64,000 nt of DNA from Glycomyces sp040645615 (GCF_040645615.1 NZ_JBEYYO010000017.1:67737-131736), one strand, 5' to 3'. Counted from the stretch's first letter, positions 41,161 to 50,170 are shown. Numbers and translations are program-made. The notes: generated from the sequence alone by a model not told the origin.

Positions 41161-43081
41161 GACCAGCCTGACCGAGCGGCTCCTCCAAGCCGCCGGCGTC
41201 ATCGACGAAGTCGGCAGCGTCGACGCGGGCTCCACCCGCACCGACACCCTCGACCTCGAACGCAGGCGAGGCATCACCATCAAGTCCGCCGTGGTCGCCT
41301 TCGACCTCGCCGGCACGCCCGTCAACCTCGTCGACACCCCGGGCCACCCCGACTTCATCGCCGAAGTCGAACGCGTCCTCGGCCTCCTCGACGGCGCCGT
41401 CCTCGTCGTCTCCGCCGTCGAAGGCGTCCAAGCCCAGACCCGCGTCCTCTTCCGGGCCCTGCGCCGCCTCGGCGTCCCCACCCTCGTGTTCGTCAACAAG
41501 ATCGACCGCGCCGGAGCGCGCCGCGACTCGATCCTGGACGAACTCGCCACCGCCCTCGACCCCGCCCTCATCCCGATGGACACCGTGACCGCCATCGGCA
41601 CCGCCCGCGCCGCCGCCACACCGCGACCGGCCGGCCCCGAGACCGTCGCCGAAGCCCTCGCCGACCTCGACGACGACCTCCTGGCCGCCTACCTCGACGG
41701 CACCCTCACCCCCGCCGCACTCGACGCCGCGCTGGCGACCCAGGTCGCTCGGGCCCGCGCGCATCCCGTCCACTTCGGATCGGCGATCACCGGTGCGGGC
41801 GTGGCAGGCCTGGTGGACGGCATCCGGCGGTTCCTCCCCGGCACCGACGCCGACCCGGCAGGGCCGCTCTCGGGCACCGTGTTCAAGGTCGACCGCGGCC
41901 CGGCGGGGGAGCGGATCGCCTACGCGCGCCTGTATTCGGGGCGCGTGGCCGTGCGCGAGGAGATCACCGTGGGCGGCCGGTCGGCCAAGGTCACCGGCAT
42001 CGACGTGTTCGAGGACGGCGGCGAGCGATCCTCGCGCACCGTCGAAGCGGGCCGGATCGCGAAGTTCCGCGGCCTCGGCGAGGTCCGCATCGGCGACCCG
42101 ATCGGGACGCCCCCGCGCGCCGTCTCGGGCCACTTCGCGCCGCCCACCCTGGAGACCGTGGTCGTCCCCGGCCGCGAGGAGGACCGACCGGCGCTCCACA
42201 CCGCGCTCACCCAGCTCGCCGAACAGGACCCGCTCATCGGCCTGCGCCAGGACGAGCGCCGCCGCGAGCTCGCCGTCTCCCTCTACGGCGAGGTCCAGAA
42301 GGAGGTCGTGGGCGCGACCCTCGCCGACGAGTACGGCCTCGACGTGGCCTTTCGCGAATCCACCGTCATCTGCGTCGAACGCCCACTGGGGACCGGCGCG
42401 GCCGTCGAGTACATCGCCAAGGCCCCCAACCCGTTCCTGGCCACCGTGGGCCTGCGCGCCGAGCCCGCCGAGAGCCTCGACAACGAGTTCCGGCTCGAAG
42501 TCGAACTCGGCTCCATGCCGTTCGCGTTCTTCAAAGCCCTGGAGGAGACCGTCCACGAAACCTTGACGCAGGGCCCGCACGGCTGGCAGGTCCAAGGCTG
42601 CGCCGTCACCGTCACCCACACCGGGTACTGGGCCCGGCAGTCCCACGCGCACGGCTCGTTCGACAAGTCCATGTCCAGCACCGCAGGGGACTTCCGCGGC
42701 CTCGTCCCGCTCATCCTCGCCCAGGCCCTCGACGAAGCGGGCACCGTGGTGTGCGAACCCCTGCACCGCTTCAGGATCGAGCTGCCCGAGGCCGACCTCG
42801 GCGGCGTCCTCGGCGCGCTGTCGAAACTGCGGGCCGTGCCCGAAGCGCCCGCGCCCCGCGAAGGCCGCTACGTCCTCGAAGGCACGATCCCCGCCACCGC
42901 CGTCCACGGCCTCGGCCAGCGCCTCCCGGGCATGACCCGCGGAGAAGGCCTGCTGGAGAGCGCCTTCGAACGCCACGAACCGGTGAGCGGCCCCGTGCCG
43001 TCCCGGCCCCGCACCGACGCGAACCCCTACGACCGGGACGCCTACCTCGTCGCGATCAGCCGCCGCGTCACCGCCGGATAG
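41114..43081 (+). CDS. Tetracycline-type ribosomal protection protein, OtrA-like
   Basis: EF-G-like GTPase of 655 residues, the usual size of Tet(M)/Otr(A) proteins. The GTPase motifs are ILAHVDAGKTSLTERL (G1), RRRGITIKSAVVAF (G2), LVDTPGHPDF (G3) and VNKIDRAGARRDS (G4). The C-terminal half follows domains II-V, ending in a domain-V-like region (AVHGLGQRLPGMTRGEGLLE). These proteins displace tetracyclines or related drugs from the A site. The TTG at 41114 was chosen because homology starts there. A 35-codon leader ORF overlaps the start. Whether it gives tetracycline resistance or another ribosome-protecting role is uncertain, since many actinomycetes carry such homologues without biosynthetic genes, as here. 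Confidence 0.88.
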   Translation: MRTLNLGILAHVDAGKTSLTERLLQAAGVIDEVGSVDAGSTRTDTLDLERRRGITIKSAVVAFDLAGTPVNLVDTPGHPDFIAEVERVLGLLDGAVLVVSAVEGVQAQTRVLFRALRRLGVPTLVFVNKIDRAGARRDSILDELATALDPALIPMDTVTAIGTARAAATPRPAGPETVAEALADLDDDLLAAYLDGTLTPAALDAALATQVARARAHPVHFGSAITGAGVAGLVDGIRRFLPGTDADPAGPLSGTVFKVDRGPAGERIAYARLYSGRVAVREEITVGGRSAKVTGIDVFEDGGERSSRTVEAGRIAKFRGLGEVRIGDPIGTPPRAVSGHFAPPTLETVVVPGREEDRPALHTALTQLAEQDPLIGLRQDERRRELAVSLYGEVQKEVVGATLADEYGLDVAFRESTVICVERPLGTGAAVEYIAKAPNPFLATVGLRAEPAESLDNEFRLEVELGSMPFAFFKALEETVHETLTQGPHGWQVQGCAVTVTHTGYWARQSHAHGSFDKSMSSTAGDFRGLVPLILAQALDEAGTVVCEPLHRFRIELPEADLGGVLGALSKLRAVPEAPAPREGRYVLEGTIPATAVHGLGQRLPGMTRGEGLLESAFERHEPVSGPVPSRPRTDANPYDRDAYLVAISRRVTAG

Positions 43082-43201
43082 CGCATCCATTGTGTCCGGA
43101 TATGTTGCGCTCCTTATGAATTGATGGTCAAATATGTGGTTAGGTCCTTTTCATCGCCTCTTCGGCCCGCCCACCCTCGGCGGGCAGAGAAAGGAATACC
43201 C

Positions 43202-44539
43202 ATGCGCCTCAAGCGAAGGCTCGCCACAGCGGGCGTCGCCCTGGGGGTCGTCGCGGCCGCCACCGGCACCGCCGCCCTCACCGCACAAGCCGACCCCGCG
43301 GGCCCCACCGCAGACGACACCACACCCGTCGCCTGGAACGTGGACGGCCTCACCGCCACCGAACTCACCGAACTCGAATCCCTCGGCTTCGACATCGCCG
43401 AAGCCCACGACGGCCGCGCCCAGATCATCGGCGACGCCGCCGTCGCCGACGAACTGCGCGACCTCGGCCACGACCCCGAATTCCACGACACCGTCTACAA
43501 AGCCGTCGACCCCGCCATCCAGCAGGAGGGCACCTACTACGGCGGCTACCGCACCGTCGACGCCTACGAAGCCGACCTCCAGGCCATCACCGAGGCCAAC
43601 CCCGACCTCACCGTCCTCCACGACATCGGCGACTCCTGGCTCAAGACCCAGGGCCAAGGCGGCCACGACCTCCTCGCCGTGTGCCTCACCAAACTCACCG
43701 ACGGCGACTGCGAGACCGACCCCGACTCGGTCAAACCCCGCTTCACCCTCATGGCCCAGATCCACGCCCGCGAAATCGCCACCGGCGAGATCGCCTGGCG
43801 CTGGATCGAGAAACTCGTCGACGGCTACGGCACCGACCCCGAGGTCACCGAACTCCTCGACACCACCGAAGTGTGGGTCGTCCCCATCGTCAACCCCGAC
43901 GGCGTCGACATCGTCGCCTCAGGCGGCAACAACCCCGTCCTCCAACGCAAGAACGCCAACGACACCGCCGGCAACTGCGGCAGCCGCCTCGGCATCGACC
44001 TCAACCGCAACTCGTCCTTCGAATGGGGCAACGACTCCACCAACCCCTGCGCCGAGACCTACCAAGGCGCCACGGCCGCCTCCGAACCCGAGACGCAGGC
44101 GATCGAGGCCTGGCTGCGCGACATGCACCCCGACCAGCGGGGCCCAGGCGCCAACGACCCCGCGCCCGACGACGCCCGCGACGTCTTCATCACCCTGCAC
44201 TCCTACGGGAACTACATCATCATCCCCTACGGCTACACCGCAGATCCCGCCCCGAATGACACCGCGCTGCGCGCCCTCGGCGCCGACATGGCCGAATACA
44301 ACGGCTACTTCGTCGGCACCAACGACGACACCGTCGGCTACGGCACCTCCGGCACCACCGACGACATGGCCTACGGCGAACTCGGCGTCGCCGCCTTCAC
44401 CTTCGAAGTCGGCGGCAACTTCGGCACCTGCGGCGGATTCTTCCCCGCCTACACCTGCGTCGACGCGAGCCTGTGGCCCGAGAACGAAGGCGCACTCCTG
44501 ACGGCCGCCCAAGCCGCCGCCGCGCCCTACGCCTCATAA
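43202..44539 (+). CDS. Secreted M14 zinc carboxypeptidase
   Basis: Extracellular metallocarboxypeptidase of 445 residues. The signal peptide is LKRRLATAGVALGVVAAATG followed by TAALTAQA. A propeptide-like region (about 40-110) precedes the catalytic domain. Zinc ligands are His188 and Glu191 (QIHAREIATGE) and His333 (ITLHSYGNY); the catalytic base is Glu402 (FTFEVGGNFG). The substrate-binding DLNRNSSFEWG motif is present. It removes C-terminal residues from peptides outside the cell. ATG at 43202 follows AAAGGA; the longer frame lacks a signal at the right place. A 13-bp-stem terminator follows. Confidence 0.92.
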   Translation: MRLKRRLATAGVALGVVAAATGTAALTAQADPAGPTADDTTPVAWNVDGLTATELTELESLGFDIAEAHDGRAQIIGDAAVADELRDLGHDPEFHDTVYKAVDPAIQQEGTYYGGYRTVDAYEADLQAITEANPDLTVLHDIGDSWLKTQGQGGHDLLAVCLTKLTDGDCETDPDSVKPRFTLMAQIHAREIATGEIAWRWIEKLVDGYGTDPEVTELLDTTEVWVVPIVNPDGVDIVASGGNNPVLQRKNANDTAGNCGSRLGIDLNRNSSFEWGNDSTNPCAETYQGATAASEPETQAIEAWLRDMHPDQRGPGANDPAPDDARDVFITLHSYGNYIIIPYGYTADPAPNDTALRALGADMAEYNGYFVGTNDDTVGYGTSGTTDDMAYGELGVAAFTFEVGGNFGTCGGFFPAYTCVDASLWPENEGALLTAAQAAAAPYAS

Positions 44540-44545
44540 CCTGAT

Positions 44546-44575
44546 CGGTCCCGGCGGCACGCGCCGCCGGGACCG
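44546..44575 (+). terminator. Terminator hairpin after the carboxypeptidase gene
   Basis: A 13-bp perfect stem CGGTCCCGGCGGC / GCCGCCGGGACCG with an ACGC loop, 7 bases after the stop codon. Confidence 0.8.
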
Positions 44576-44655
44576 CCCGAAATCCCCATACCCCGCCGCA
44601 CGCCGCCCCCGCGGCCCATACTGGCCCTGCACCCTCCTGAAGAGAGGACACGGCC

Positions 44656-44895
44656 ATGACCACCACAAACACCGACCAGGGCAAGAACGGCATCACCGTC
44701 CGCAGGCTCATCACCGCAGGCGTCATCCTCGCCCTCGCCGTCTGGTTCATCCTCGCCAACACCGAAGAAGTCGGCGTCAAACTCTGGCTCGTCCGCGTCG
44801 AGACCCCCATGTGGATCATGATCACCGTGGTTTTCCTCGCCGGCTGGGCCGTCGGCGCGCTCCTGCGCCGCCGCTCCGCCAAGAAACGCGCCTGA
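44656..44895 (+). CDS. LapA-domain (DUF1049) membrane protein
   Basis: Small membrane protein of 79 residues with two helices: LITAGVILALAVWFILANTE and WIMITVVFLAGWAVGALLRR. The first helix followed by an NTE sequence and VGVKLWLVRVETPMW is the pattern of LapA/DUF1049 proteins. In Gram-positive bacteria the function is unknown. GAGAGGA precedes the ATG. It stands alone between the carboxypeptidase and an SDR-like gene. Confidence 0.8.
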   Translation: MTTTNTDQGKNGITVRRLITAGVILALAVWFILANTEEVGVKLWLVRVETPMWIMITVVFLAGWAVGALLRRRSAKKRA

Positions 44896-44959
44896 ACCGC
44901 CGAAACCCCCGCGCCGCAGACCCGCCCGCGCCACCGCCCACCGGGCTATGGTGGGCCGT

Positions 44960-45640
44960 ATGCATGTCGTCATCGCCGGAGGGCACGGACAGATCGCGCT
45001 GCTCCTGACCGAGATCCTGGCCGCCGAAGGACACTCCGTCACCGGACTGATCCGCAACCCCGACCACGCCGAAGACCTCACCGCGATCGGCGGCCGACCC
45101 ATCCTCCTCGACCTCGAACAGGCCGACCCCGAACACCTCGGCGCCCTCCTCGACTCCGAGACCGGCAACGACGTCGACGCCGTCGTCTTCGCCGCCGGAG
45201 CCGGACCCGGCAGCGGCGCCGCCCGCAAGGACACCGTCGACCGCGCCGCCGCCGTCCTCCTCGCCGACGCCGCCGAACGCGCCGGCGTCCGCCGCTACCT
45301 CCAGATCTCCACCATGGGCGCCGGCTCGACCCCCGACCCCGCCCGCGACGAGGTCTGGGCCGCCTACCTCGAAGCCAAGACCGCCGCCGAAGACGACCTG
45401 CGCGCCCGCGACCTCGACTGGATCATCCTGCGGCCCGGCGCCCTCACCGACGACCCGCCCACCGGCGCCGTGCTGCTCTCCAAACCGCCCGCCGGACGCG
45501 GCAGCGTCACCCGCGCCGACGTCGCGGCCGTCCTCGCCGAACTCCTCCGCACCCCCGCCGTCTCCAGGCAAGTCCTCGAACTGCGCGGCGGCGACACCCC
45601 CGTGACCCACGCGGTCGCGTCCCTGGTGAACACCGACTGA
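44960..45640 (+). CDS. Atypical SDR (NAD(P)-binding) protein
   Basis: Protein of 226 residues with the GGHGQIA Rossmann motif after the first strand (VVIAGGHGQIALLLTEILAA). DAVVFAAGAGPGSG and YLQISTMGAG follow the atypical-SDR (YwnB/HSCARG-like) pattern. The Tyr-Lys pair is not as in classical SDRs, although YLEAKTAAE holds YxxxK. Members bind NAD(P) or flavin cofactor and act as reductases or sensors. ATG at 44960 was chosen because TATGGT lies 7 nt upstream, suggesting a leaderless transcript; the ATG at 44948 is in frame. Confidence 0.85.
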   Translation: MHVVIAGGHGQIALLLTEILAAEGHSVTGLIRNPDHAEDLTAIGGRPILLDLEQADPEHLGALLDSETGNDVDAVVFAAGAGPGSGAARKDTVDRAAAVLLADAAERAGVRRYLQISTMGAGSTPDPARDEVWAAYLEAKTAAEDDLRARDLDWIILRPGALTDDPPTGAVLLSKPPAGRGSVTRADVAAVLAELLRTPAVSRQVLELRGGDTPVTHAVASLVNTD

Positions 45641-45672
45641 ACCAGACCCCAAGCCCCACATGCGCATGCGGA

Positions 45673-45702
45673 TTGCGTCGGCGGTCGACAGTGCTCGATA
45701 CT
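45673..45702 (+). promoter_or_regulatory. Promoter for a leaderless transcript
   Basis: TTGCGT and GATACT are 18 bases apart. The ATG at 45709 is 6 nt after the -10 box, so transcription would start at the start codon. No ribosome site is present. Confidence 0.55.
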
Positions 45703-45708
45703 GTACCG

Positions 45709-46638
45709 ATGCGATTTGGAGTGGTGCCCTCATCCGTTCGACGCGATGTGCTCGCCTGGCACGGCGCCGACGGGCAAGCCTGGCTCGACGAACTCCCCAG
45801 GACAGTGTGGGCGCTGGCCAGGAAGTGGTCGCTCAAGCTCGACGTCCCGGCCTTCGCGGGCGGTTCGCAGGCCTATGTGGTCGCCGCGCGACGCGAGGAC
45901 GGCTCGGACGCGGTGCTCAAAGTGCCCTATGTCGACGATGAGAACCGGGCCGAGGCCACGGCGCTGCGCGCCTACGACGGCGACGGCGCGGTGCGGCTCT
46001 ACGACTACGACCCGTCGACCGGCGGCATCCTCATGGAGCGCCTGGTCCCGGGCAACCGCCTCAAGTCCACCCGCTTCTTCGGCCACCGCACCCCCGAGGC
46101 CGCGTGGCGGCGCATCGGCATCGCGTGCGGGCTCTACCGGCGGCTGTGGCGCCCGGTCGAGTCCTTCGAGGGCCTCCCCGAGATCCCGAACGCCGCCGAC
46201 CTGGTCGAGGCGTGGATCGCCGCCTACCGCACGGCCGGGCCCGAGACGCTCTACCGCGCCGGTGAGGAGACGCTGCGTCTCGGCGTCGAACTCGGTGAGG
46301 AACTGCTGCGCGAGACCCCCGAACTCGGCCTCGCCAACCGCGACACCCACTTGACGAACATCGTCTCGGCCGAACGCGAACCGTGGCTGTTGATCGACCC
46401 GAAGCCGTGCGTGGCCGAACGCGCCTTCGACGGCGGGTACTTCCTGTTCAAGCAGCAGGTCCACGGCCCGCACTCGGGCACCGACCTCCTCCAGGCCGTG
46501 GCCGAGGGCCTGGGCGCCGATGCGGGCCGCGTCCGGTCCTGGGCGATGCTGCGCTGCGTCGACCAGATCGTGGGCGCCGACAGCGACCAGGAACGCCACC
46601 TGGCCCTCAAGGCCCTCGACGACCTCCAGCGCGCCTGA
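45709..46638 (+). CDS. Aminoglycoside/hydroxyurea kinase-like protein (APH(6) type)
   Basis: Protein of 309 residues similar to streptomycin 6-kinases and hydroxyurea kinases. The nucleotide-binding lysine is in DAVLKVPYVDDENRAEATAL (Lys71, with Glu82). The Brenner-type catalytic loop is NRDTHLTNIV (near 211), where family members usually have HGD; Asn replaces His and Arg replaces Gly. The metal-binding WLLIDPKPCVAERAFDG follows. GGSQAYVVAA is the glycine loop. It may phosphorylate a small molecule; resistance cannot be assumed because the catalytic loop is divergent. The promoter suggests a leaderless transcript. Confidence 0.75.
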   Translation: MRFGVVPSSVRRDVLAWHGADGQAWLDELPRTVWALARKWSLKLDVPAFAGGSQAYVVAARREDGSDAVLKVPYVDDENRAEATALRAYDGDGAVRLYDYDPSTGGILMERLVPGNRLKSTRFFGHRTPEAAWRRIGIACGLYRRLWRPVESFEGLPEIPNAADLVEAWIAAYRTAGPETLYRAGEETLRLGVELGEELLRETPELGLANRDTHLTNIVSAEREPWLLIDPKPCVAERAFDGGYFLFKQQVHGPHSGTDLLQAVAEGLGADAGRVRSWAMLRCVDQIVGADSDQERHLALKALDDLQRA

Positions 46639-46639
46639 C

Positions 46640-47449
46640 TCAGGCGAGTCCCCTCGCTCGCCAGTGACGCAGATGCGCGTCGACCGACCAGGCCGAGATC
46701 CGCTCCAGGTCGGGCTCGGCGGGCAGCGGGGTGCGGCCCGAAGCGAGCGCGTCGAGGATCCGGCCACGTACCTCGTCCACTTCGGCCAACACTGTCGCCA
46801 GTTCGGGCACGCCGCCGGTCTTGACGCGGAGCACGCGTTCGCGGTCGGCCTCGGGCATGGGCAGCGTCAGGGTCCCGCGCTCGGCGATCTCCAAGCCCTG
46901 CAAGCCCAGTCGCAGCGCGTGCGAGGCGTACTTGACGTCGTAGCCGTACTTGGCGACCAGTTCGGGCCGGTTCGGCATGTCGCCTTGGCGACCGCGCCCG
47001 AGCAGCCGCTCGGTCTGGCCGTCGAGGTAGCCCACGAACCGCTCGGCGGCGCGCCGCGACAGGAACGCCGCGCCCAGGCCGCGCAGCTCCTCGCCCAGTT
47101 CGGTCGAGGCGTGCACCGACTCCTTGGGCGCGAACATCGGCAGCAGCACCGTGGGGTTGCCCGCGGCGGCGAGGCGGAGGTACTTCCGCAGCGAGTACAT
47201 GACCAGGTCGGTGTCGCCGTGCCGCGACCGCGCGCCCTCGGGCCGGGTGCGCCACACGTAGTGGTCCATCGCCGGGACCATCCCGATGACGCGCTCGGGC
47301 GGTTCGACGTAGACGCCCATCTCGTCGTGGTCGGCGGCGCCGGGGAGCGCGAGGCCGTGGAGGTCGGAGCCGACCTCGGTGCGCAGGATCTCGCCGTCGC
47401 GGGCCACGGCGGGGTCGCCGTGCTCGGTGGGGCCTGGGGTCGCGTTCAT
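46640..47449 (-). CDS. RlaP-type nucleotidyltransferase
   Basis: Protein of 269 residues of the polymerase-beta-like nucleotidyltransferase fold. The signature GSDLHGLALPGAADHDEMGV resembles GSxxxGxAxxxSDxDxxGV of RlaP/YcgL proteins, with acidic residues that bind metal. DLVMYSLRKYLRLAAAGNPT and KYGYDVKYASHALRLGLQGL are the helical substrate-side segments typical of the family. Members are linked to RNA repair or end modification; the actual substrate is unproven. The gene is convergent with the kinase-like gene and the two stops are next to each other. Confidence 0.8.
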   Translation of the reverse strand: MNATPGPTEHGDPAVARDGEILRTEVGSDLHGLALPGAADHDEMGVYVEPPERVIGMVPAMDHYVWRTRPEGARSRHGDTDLVMYSLRKYLRLAAAGNPTVLLPMFAPKESVHASTELGEELRGLGAAFLSRRAAERFVGYLDGQTERLLGRGRQGDMPNRPELVAKYGYDVKYASHALRLGLQGLEIAERGTLTLPMPEADRERVLRVKTGGVPELATVLAEVDEVRGRILDALASGRTPLPAEPDLERISAWSVDAHLRHWRARGLA

Positions 47450-47597
47450 CGGGTCAGCCTGCCATCGGACCGGGCGTCGAGCGAGGGGATTTCGCAGAGC
47501 GCACGCGACACGCCGGTCACGAACGGATGAATGTCGGACTCGTCGGATATCTGACTTCGAGGCGAGTCGTCCAGTCGTCGGAATGTCCCTTGAGGAT

Positions 47598-47846
47598 TCA
47601 CTCGCGGGGCTCGCGGAGGGCCGCGCGGAGTCCTCTCAGGCCGATGATCCCGATCGCGATGCCGAGTCCCAGCGAGGTGATCGCGAGCGTCAAATGGACC
47701 CAGAAGTAGCCCGTGGGATCGCCTGATGCGTCGAAGGCCAGGCCGCTGACGTCCTGAAACAAGTTCTTGACAAAAGTTGTCCAGATTGCAAGCGACCACA
47801 CCCCGAAGGCGAGGAGGAACAGCGAGACCGGGCGGCTGAGCTTCAT
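47598..47846 (-). CDS. SCO4848-type small membrane protein
   Basis: Membrane protein of 82 residues with two helices. The start KLSRPVSLFLLAFGVWSLAI followed by TTFVKNLFQD and FWVHLTLAITSLGLGIAIGI matches my memory of the actinobacterial SCO4848 family. No function is known. It is not adjacent to a clear partner; a short intergenic stretch of about 148 bp separates it from the nucleotidyltransferase gene. Confidence 0.8.
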   Translation of the reverse strand: MKLSRPVSLFLLAFGVWSLAIWTTFVKNLFQDVSGLAFDASGDPTGYFWVHLTLAITSLGLGIAIGIIGLRGLRAALREPRE

Positions 47847-48009
47847 TCGTCCAGTATCCGGACCGCCGCCGCGCTCGAAATCTCGGGCGCGTCGAGGCGG
47901 CCGCGGGTCACTGCACGGGCCGTCGCACGGCCGGTGCGGCGGCGCGGGCGTCTGATGCGCCTACTATCCTGGTCATTGCTGACCCGGTGTCACTCTGTGC
48001 GGCACTTGC

Positions 48010-48378
48010 GTGCATACCGTGGTCTGCGATGATGGAGACCGGATTGTCGTATTGCACGAAATGGCTGGCCCGGACATGAACGCATCCGAAGCACCGCAGC
48101 CGCCCAGCGGCTACCCCGACGCTTCCGTCGTGGGCTGGGTCCGCACCGAGGACGTCGAGAGCGCGGGCCTCCACATCAGAATGACGATCGCGCCCGCCGA
48201 TCGGATCGTGCAACTGTGGGAACTCGAGGACGGCCACCCCGTGCTGTGGCTCGGCAACGCCTTCCGCATCGAGTCCGAGCCCCCCGGGCTCTACCTCAAC
48301 CACCGCTACGAGGCGAGGCTGAGCCGCGGCCAGCGGGACCTCCTGGCCCGCGCGGCCGCGAAGTTCTGGAAGTCTTAA
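48010..48378 (+). CDS. Hypothetical protein
   Basis: Unrecognised protein of up to 122 residues. The core is SVVGWVRTEDVESAGLHIRM and IVQLWELEDGHPVLWLGNAF, mixed strand and helix, ending KFWKS. No signal or motif. GTG at 48010 gives the longest form; an ATG at 48061 in the same frame gives 105 residues. Neither has a strong ribosome site. It overlaps the end of the convergent MarR gene by four bases. Confidence 0.55.
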   Translation: MHTVVCDDGDRIVVLHEMAGPDMNASEAPQPPSGYPDASVVGWVRTEDVESAGLHIRMTIAPADRIVQLWELEDGHPVLWLGNAFRIESEPPGLYLNHRYEARLSRGQRDLLARAAAKFWKS

Positions 48379-48839
48379 GCGGCGCGCCGCTCGCCGATCC
48401 GCTCCAAAGCCTCGACCAGGGGCTGCAACTCCGGGTCCTTACCGGCCTCGTCGAGCGCCTCGCGCAGGGCCGCGTCGTGGGTCGGCCGGGCCGCTTCGAA
48501 GAGCTCGCGTCCGGCCTCGGTGATCTTGGTGCAGATGCCGCGGCGGTCGTCGGCGCAGATGGTGCGGGCCAGGAGCCCGCGGTCCTCCAGGCGCGTCACC
48601 AGGCGCGTGGTCGCGCTCTGGCTCAGCACGATCGCGTCGGCGACCTCGCGCATCTGGAACCGGTCGACCTTGCCCTTGTGATGGCGGTGGAGCACGGTGA
48701 GCAGCGAGTACTCGCGGACGCTGAGGTCGTGTTCGGCTTCGAGGCTGCGCCCGACGCGCTCGCCGATGCGATCGTGCAGGACCGACAGGTTGCACCAGGT
48801 CTGTGCCAGCGCGGTGGTGGTGGACGGTGCCGTGGCCAC
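48375..48839 (-). CDS. MarR-family transcriptional regulator
   Basis: MarR regulator of 154 residues. The winged helix is REYSLLTVLHRHHKGKVDRF then MREVADAIVLSQSATTRLVT, with the wing RLEDRGLLARTICADDRRGI containing the conserved DDRRG. It is divergent from an old-yellow-enzyme gene with 230 bp between them, an arrangement in which MarR proteins often control the enzyme in response to a reactive electrophile. Candidate sites are at 48879 and 48916. It probably also controls itself. Confidence 0.88.
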   Translation of the reverse strand: MATAPSTTTALAQTWCNLSVLHDRIGERVGRSLEAEHDLSVREYSLLTVLHRHHKGKVDRFQMREVADAIVLSQSATTRLVTRLEDRGLLARTICADDRRGICTKITEAGRELFEAARPTHDAALREALDEAGKDPELQPLVEALERIGERRAA

Positions 48840-48878
48840 GGTGCACCTCCCTTTCTCAAGACGATCGCGGCAAGTCTA

Positions 48879-48896
48879 GCGTACGGTGACATACGC
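48879..48896. promoter_or_regulatory. Inverted repeat near the MarR start
   Basis: GCGTA and TACGC flank 8 bases. The site lies about 40 bp upstream of the MarR ATG and is a candidate MarR operator. Confidence 0.4.
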
Positions 48897-48915
48897 ACCC
48901 CGCCAATTACCGTCG

Positions 48916-48940
48916 CTTGCAATTAACCCGCGTTTGCAAG
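48916..48940. promoter_or_regulatory. Inverted repeat CTTGCAA-N11-TTGCAAG
   Basis: Seven-base arms, perfectly paired, separated by 11 bases in the MarR/old-yellow-enzyme divergent region. It may bind the MarR protein and control both genes. Confidence 0.5.
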
Positions 48941-49069
48941 TACTCTCGACGGTGCGGCCGCGTCAGCCGACGCGGTCGAGGCGTTGCTCCAGCTCCCCGG
49001 CTGGACGTACCCTTGGGGCCGCCCCCGCGACCCCCGCGCCCGGACCGCCGCTCATCCGAAGGAACGATC

Positions 49070-50149
49070 TTGACCAGCAACCTGTTCACCCCGCTCACGC
49101 TCCGCGGGACCACGTTCGCCAACCGGGCCTGGATGGCCCCGATGTGCCAGTACAGCGCCGCCGTGGAAGGGCCTCAGGAGAGCGCGCCGAACGACTGGCA
49201 CGTGCAGCACTACGGCTCGCGGGCCGTGGCCGGGCCCGGCCTGATCCTGGTGGAGGCCACCGCGATCGTCCCCGAGGGCCGCATCAGCGCCGGCGACCTC
49301 GGGATCTGGAACGAGGTCCAGGTCGAGGGCCACAAGCGCCTGACCTCGTTCATGCGATCGCACGGGGTCGTCCCTGGCATCCAGCTCGCCCACGCGGGCC
49401 GCAAGGGCAGCAACGACCTGGAGTTCAACGGCGGGAGGTCGCTGACCGAGGCCGAGGGCGGCTGGACCCCGGTCGCGCCGAGCGCTGTGGCGTTCAGCGA
49501 CAGGACGCAGGTCCCGCACGCGCTCACCGTCGAGGAGATCGCCGGCGTGGTGGAGGCCTTCGCGGCCGCCGCCCAGCGGGCCCTGGACGCCGGGTACGAG
49601 GTCGTGGAGGTCCACGGCGCGCACGGGTACCTGCTGCACGAGTTCCTCTCCCCGATCTCGAACCTGCGCGAGGACGAGTACGGCGGTTCGTTCGAGAACC
49701 GGGTGCGGCTGCCGCTGGAGGTCGTGGACGCGGTGCGCGCGGTCGTGGGGGAGGAGCGGCCGCTGCTGTTCCGCGTCTCGGCCACCGACTGGGTCGAGCC
49801 CGAGGGCTGGACCGCCGACGACACGGTGCGCCTCGCCGGTCTGCTGCGCGAGCGCGGCGTGGACCTGCTCGACCTGACGACCGGCGGGAACGTGCCGGTG
49901 GCGTCGATCCCGAGCGGCCCGGGCTACCAGGTGCCGTTCGCCGCGCGGGTGCGCCGCGAGACCGGCCTGCCGACCGCGGCGGTCGGGCTCATCACCGAGC
50001 CGCGCCAGGCCGAGAAGATCCTCGCCGACGGCGAAGCCGACGCGGTGCTCCTCGGCCGCGAGCTGCTGCGCAACCCGTACTGGCCGCGCGAGGCCGCGCG
50101 CGAGCTCGGCGACGAGCACCTGCTCCCGCTCCCGTACCGCCGCGCCTGA
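49070..50149 (+). CDS. NADH:flavin oxidoreductase (old yellow enzyme, YqjM-like)
   Basis: FMN-binding ene-reductase of 359 residues. LFTPLTLRGTTFANRAWMAP and MCQY are the YqjM-type start with the flavin-modulating Cys. QLAHAGRKGS, the substrate-binding VHGAHGYLLHEFLSPISNLR and the EYGGSFENRVRLPLEV motif are present. It reduces activated double bonds using NAD(P)H. A TTG start at 49070 has AAGGA upstream. The longer frame is a shadow. Divergent from a MarR gene that probably senses its substrate. A 12-bp-stem terminator with a T tract follows. Confidence 0.92.
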   Translation: MTSNLFTPLTLRGTTFANRAWMAPMCQYSAAVEGPQESAPNDWHVQHYGSRAVAGPGLILVEATAIVPEGRISAGDLGIWNEVQVEGHKRLTSFMRSHGVVPGIQLAHAGRKGSNDLEFNGGRSLTEAEGGWTPVAPSAVAFSDRTQVPHALTVEEIAGVVEAFAAAAQRALDAGYEVVEVHGAHGYLLHEFLSPISNLREDEYGGSFENRVRLPLEVVDAVRAVVGEERPLLFRVSATDWVEPEGWTADDTVRLAGLLRERGVDLLDLTTGGNVPVASIPSGPGYQVPFAARVRRETGLPTAAVGLITEPRQAEKILADGEADAVLLGRELLRNPYWPREAARELGDEHLLPLPYRRA

Positions 50150-50170
50150 GCATCCCTCGCGCCCGAGGCG

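Noticed and set aside
41114..43081. Calling the OtrA-like gene housekeeping elongation factor G
   Set aside because: The size, N-terminal motifs and leader ORF fit Tet/Otr proteins. No rpsL/rpsG/tuf genes flank it.
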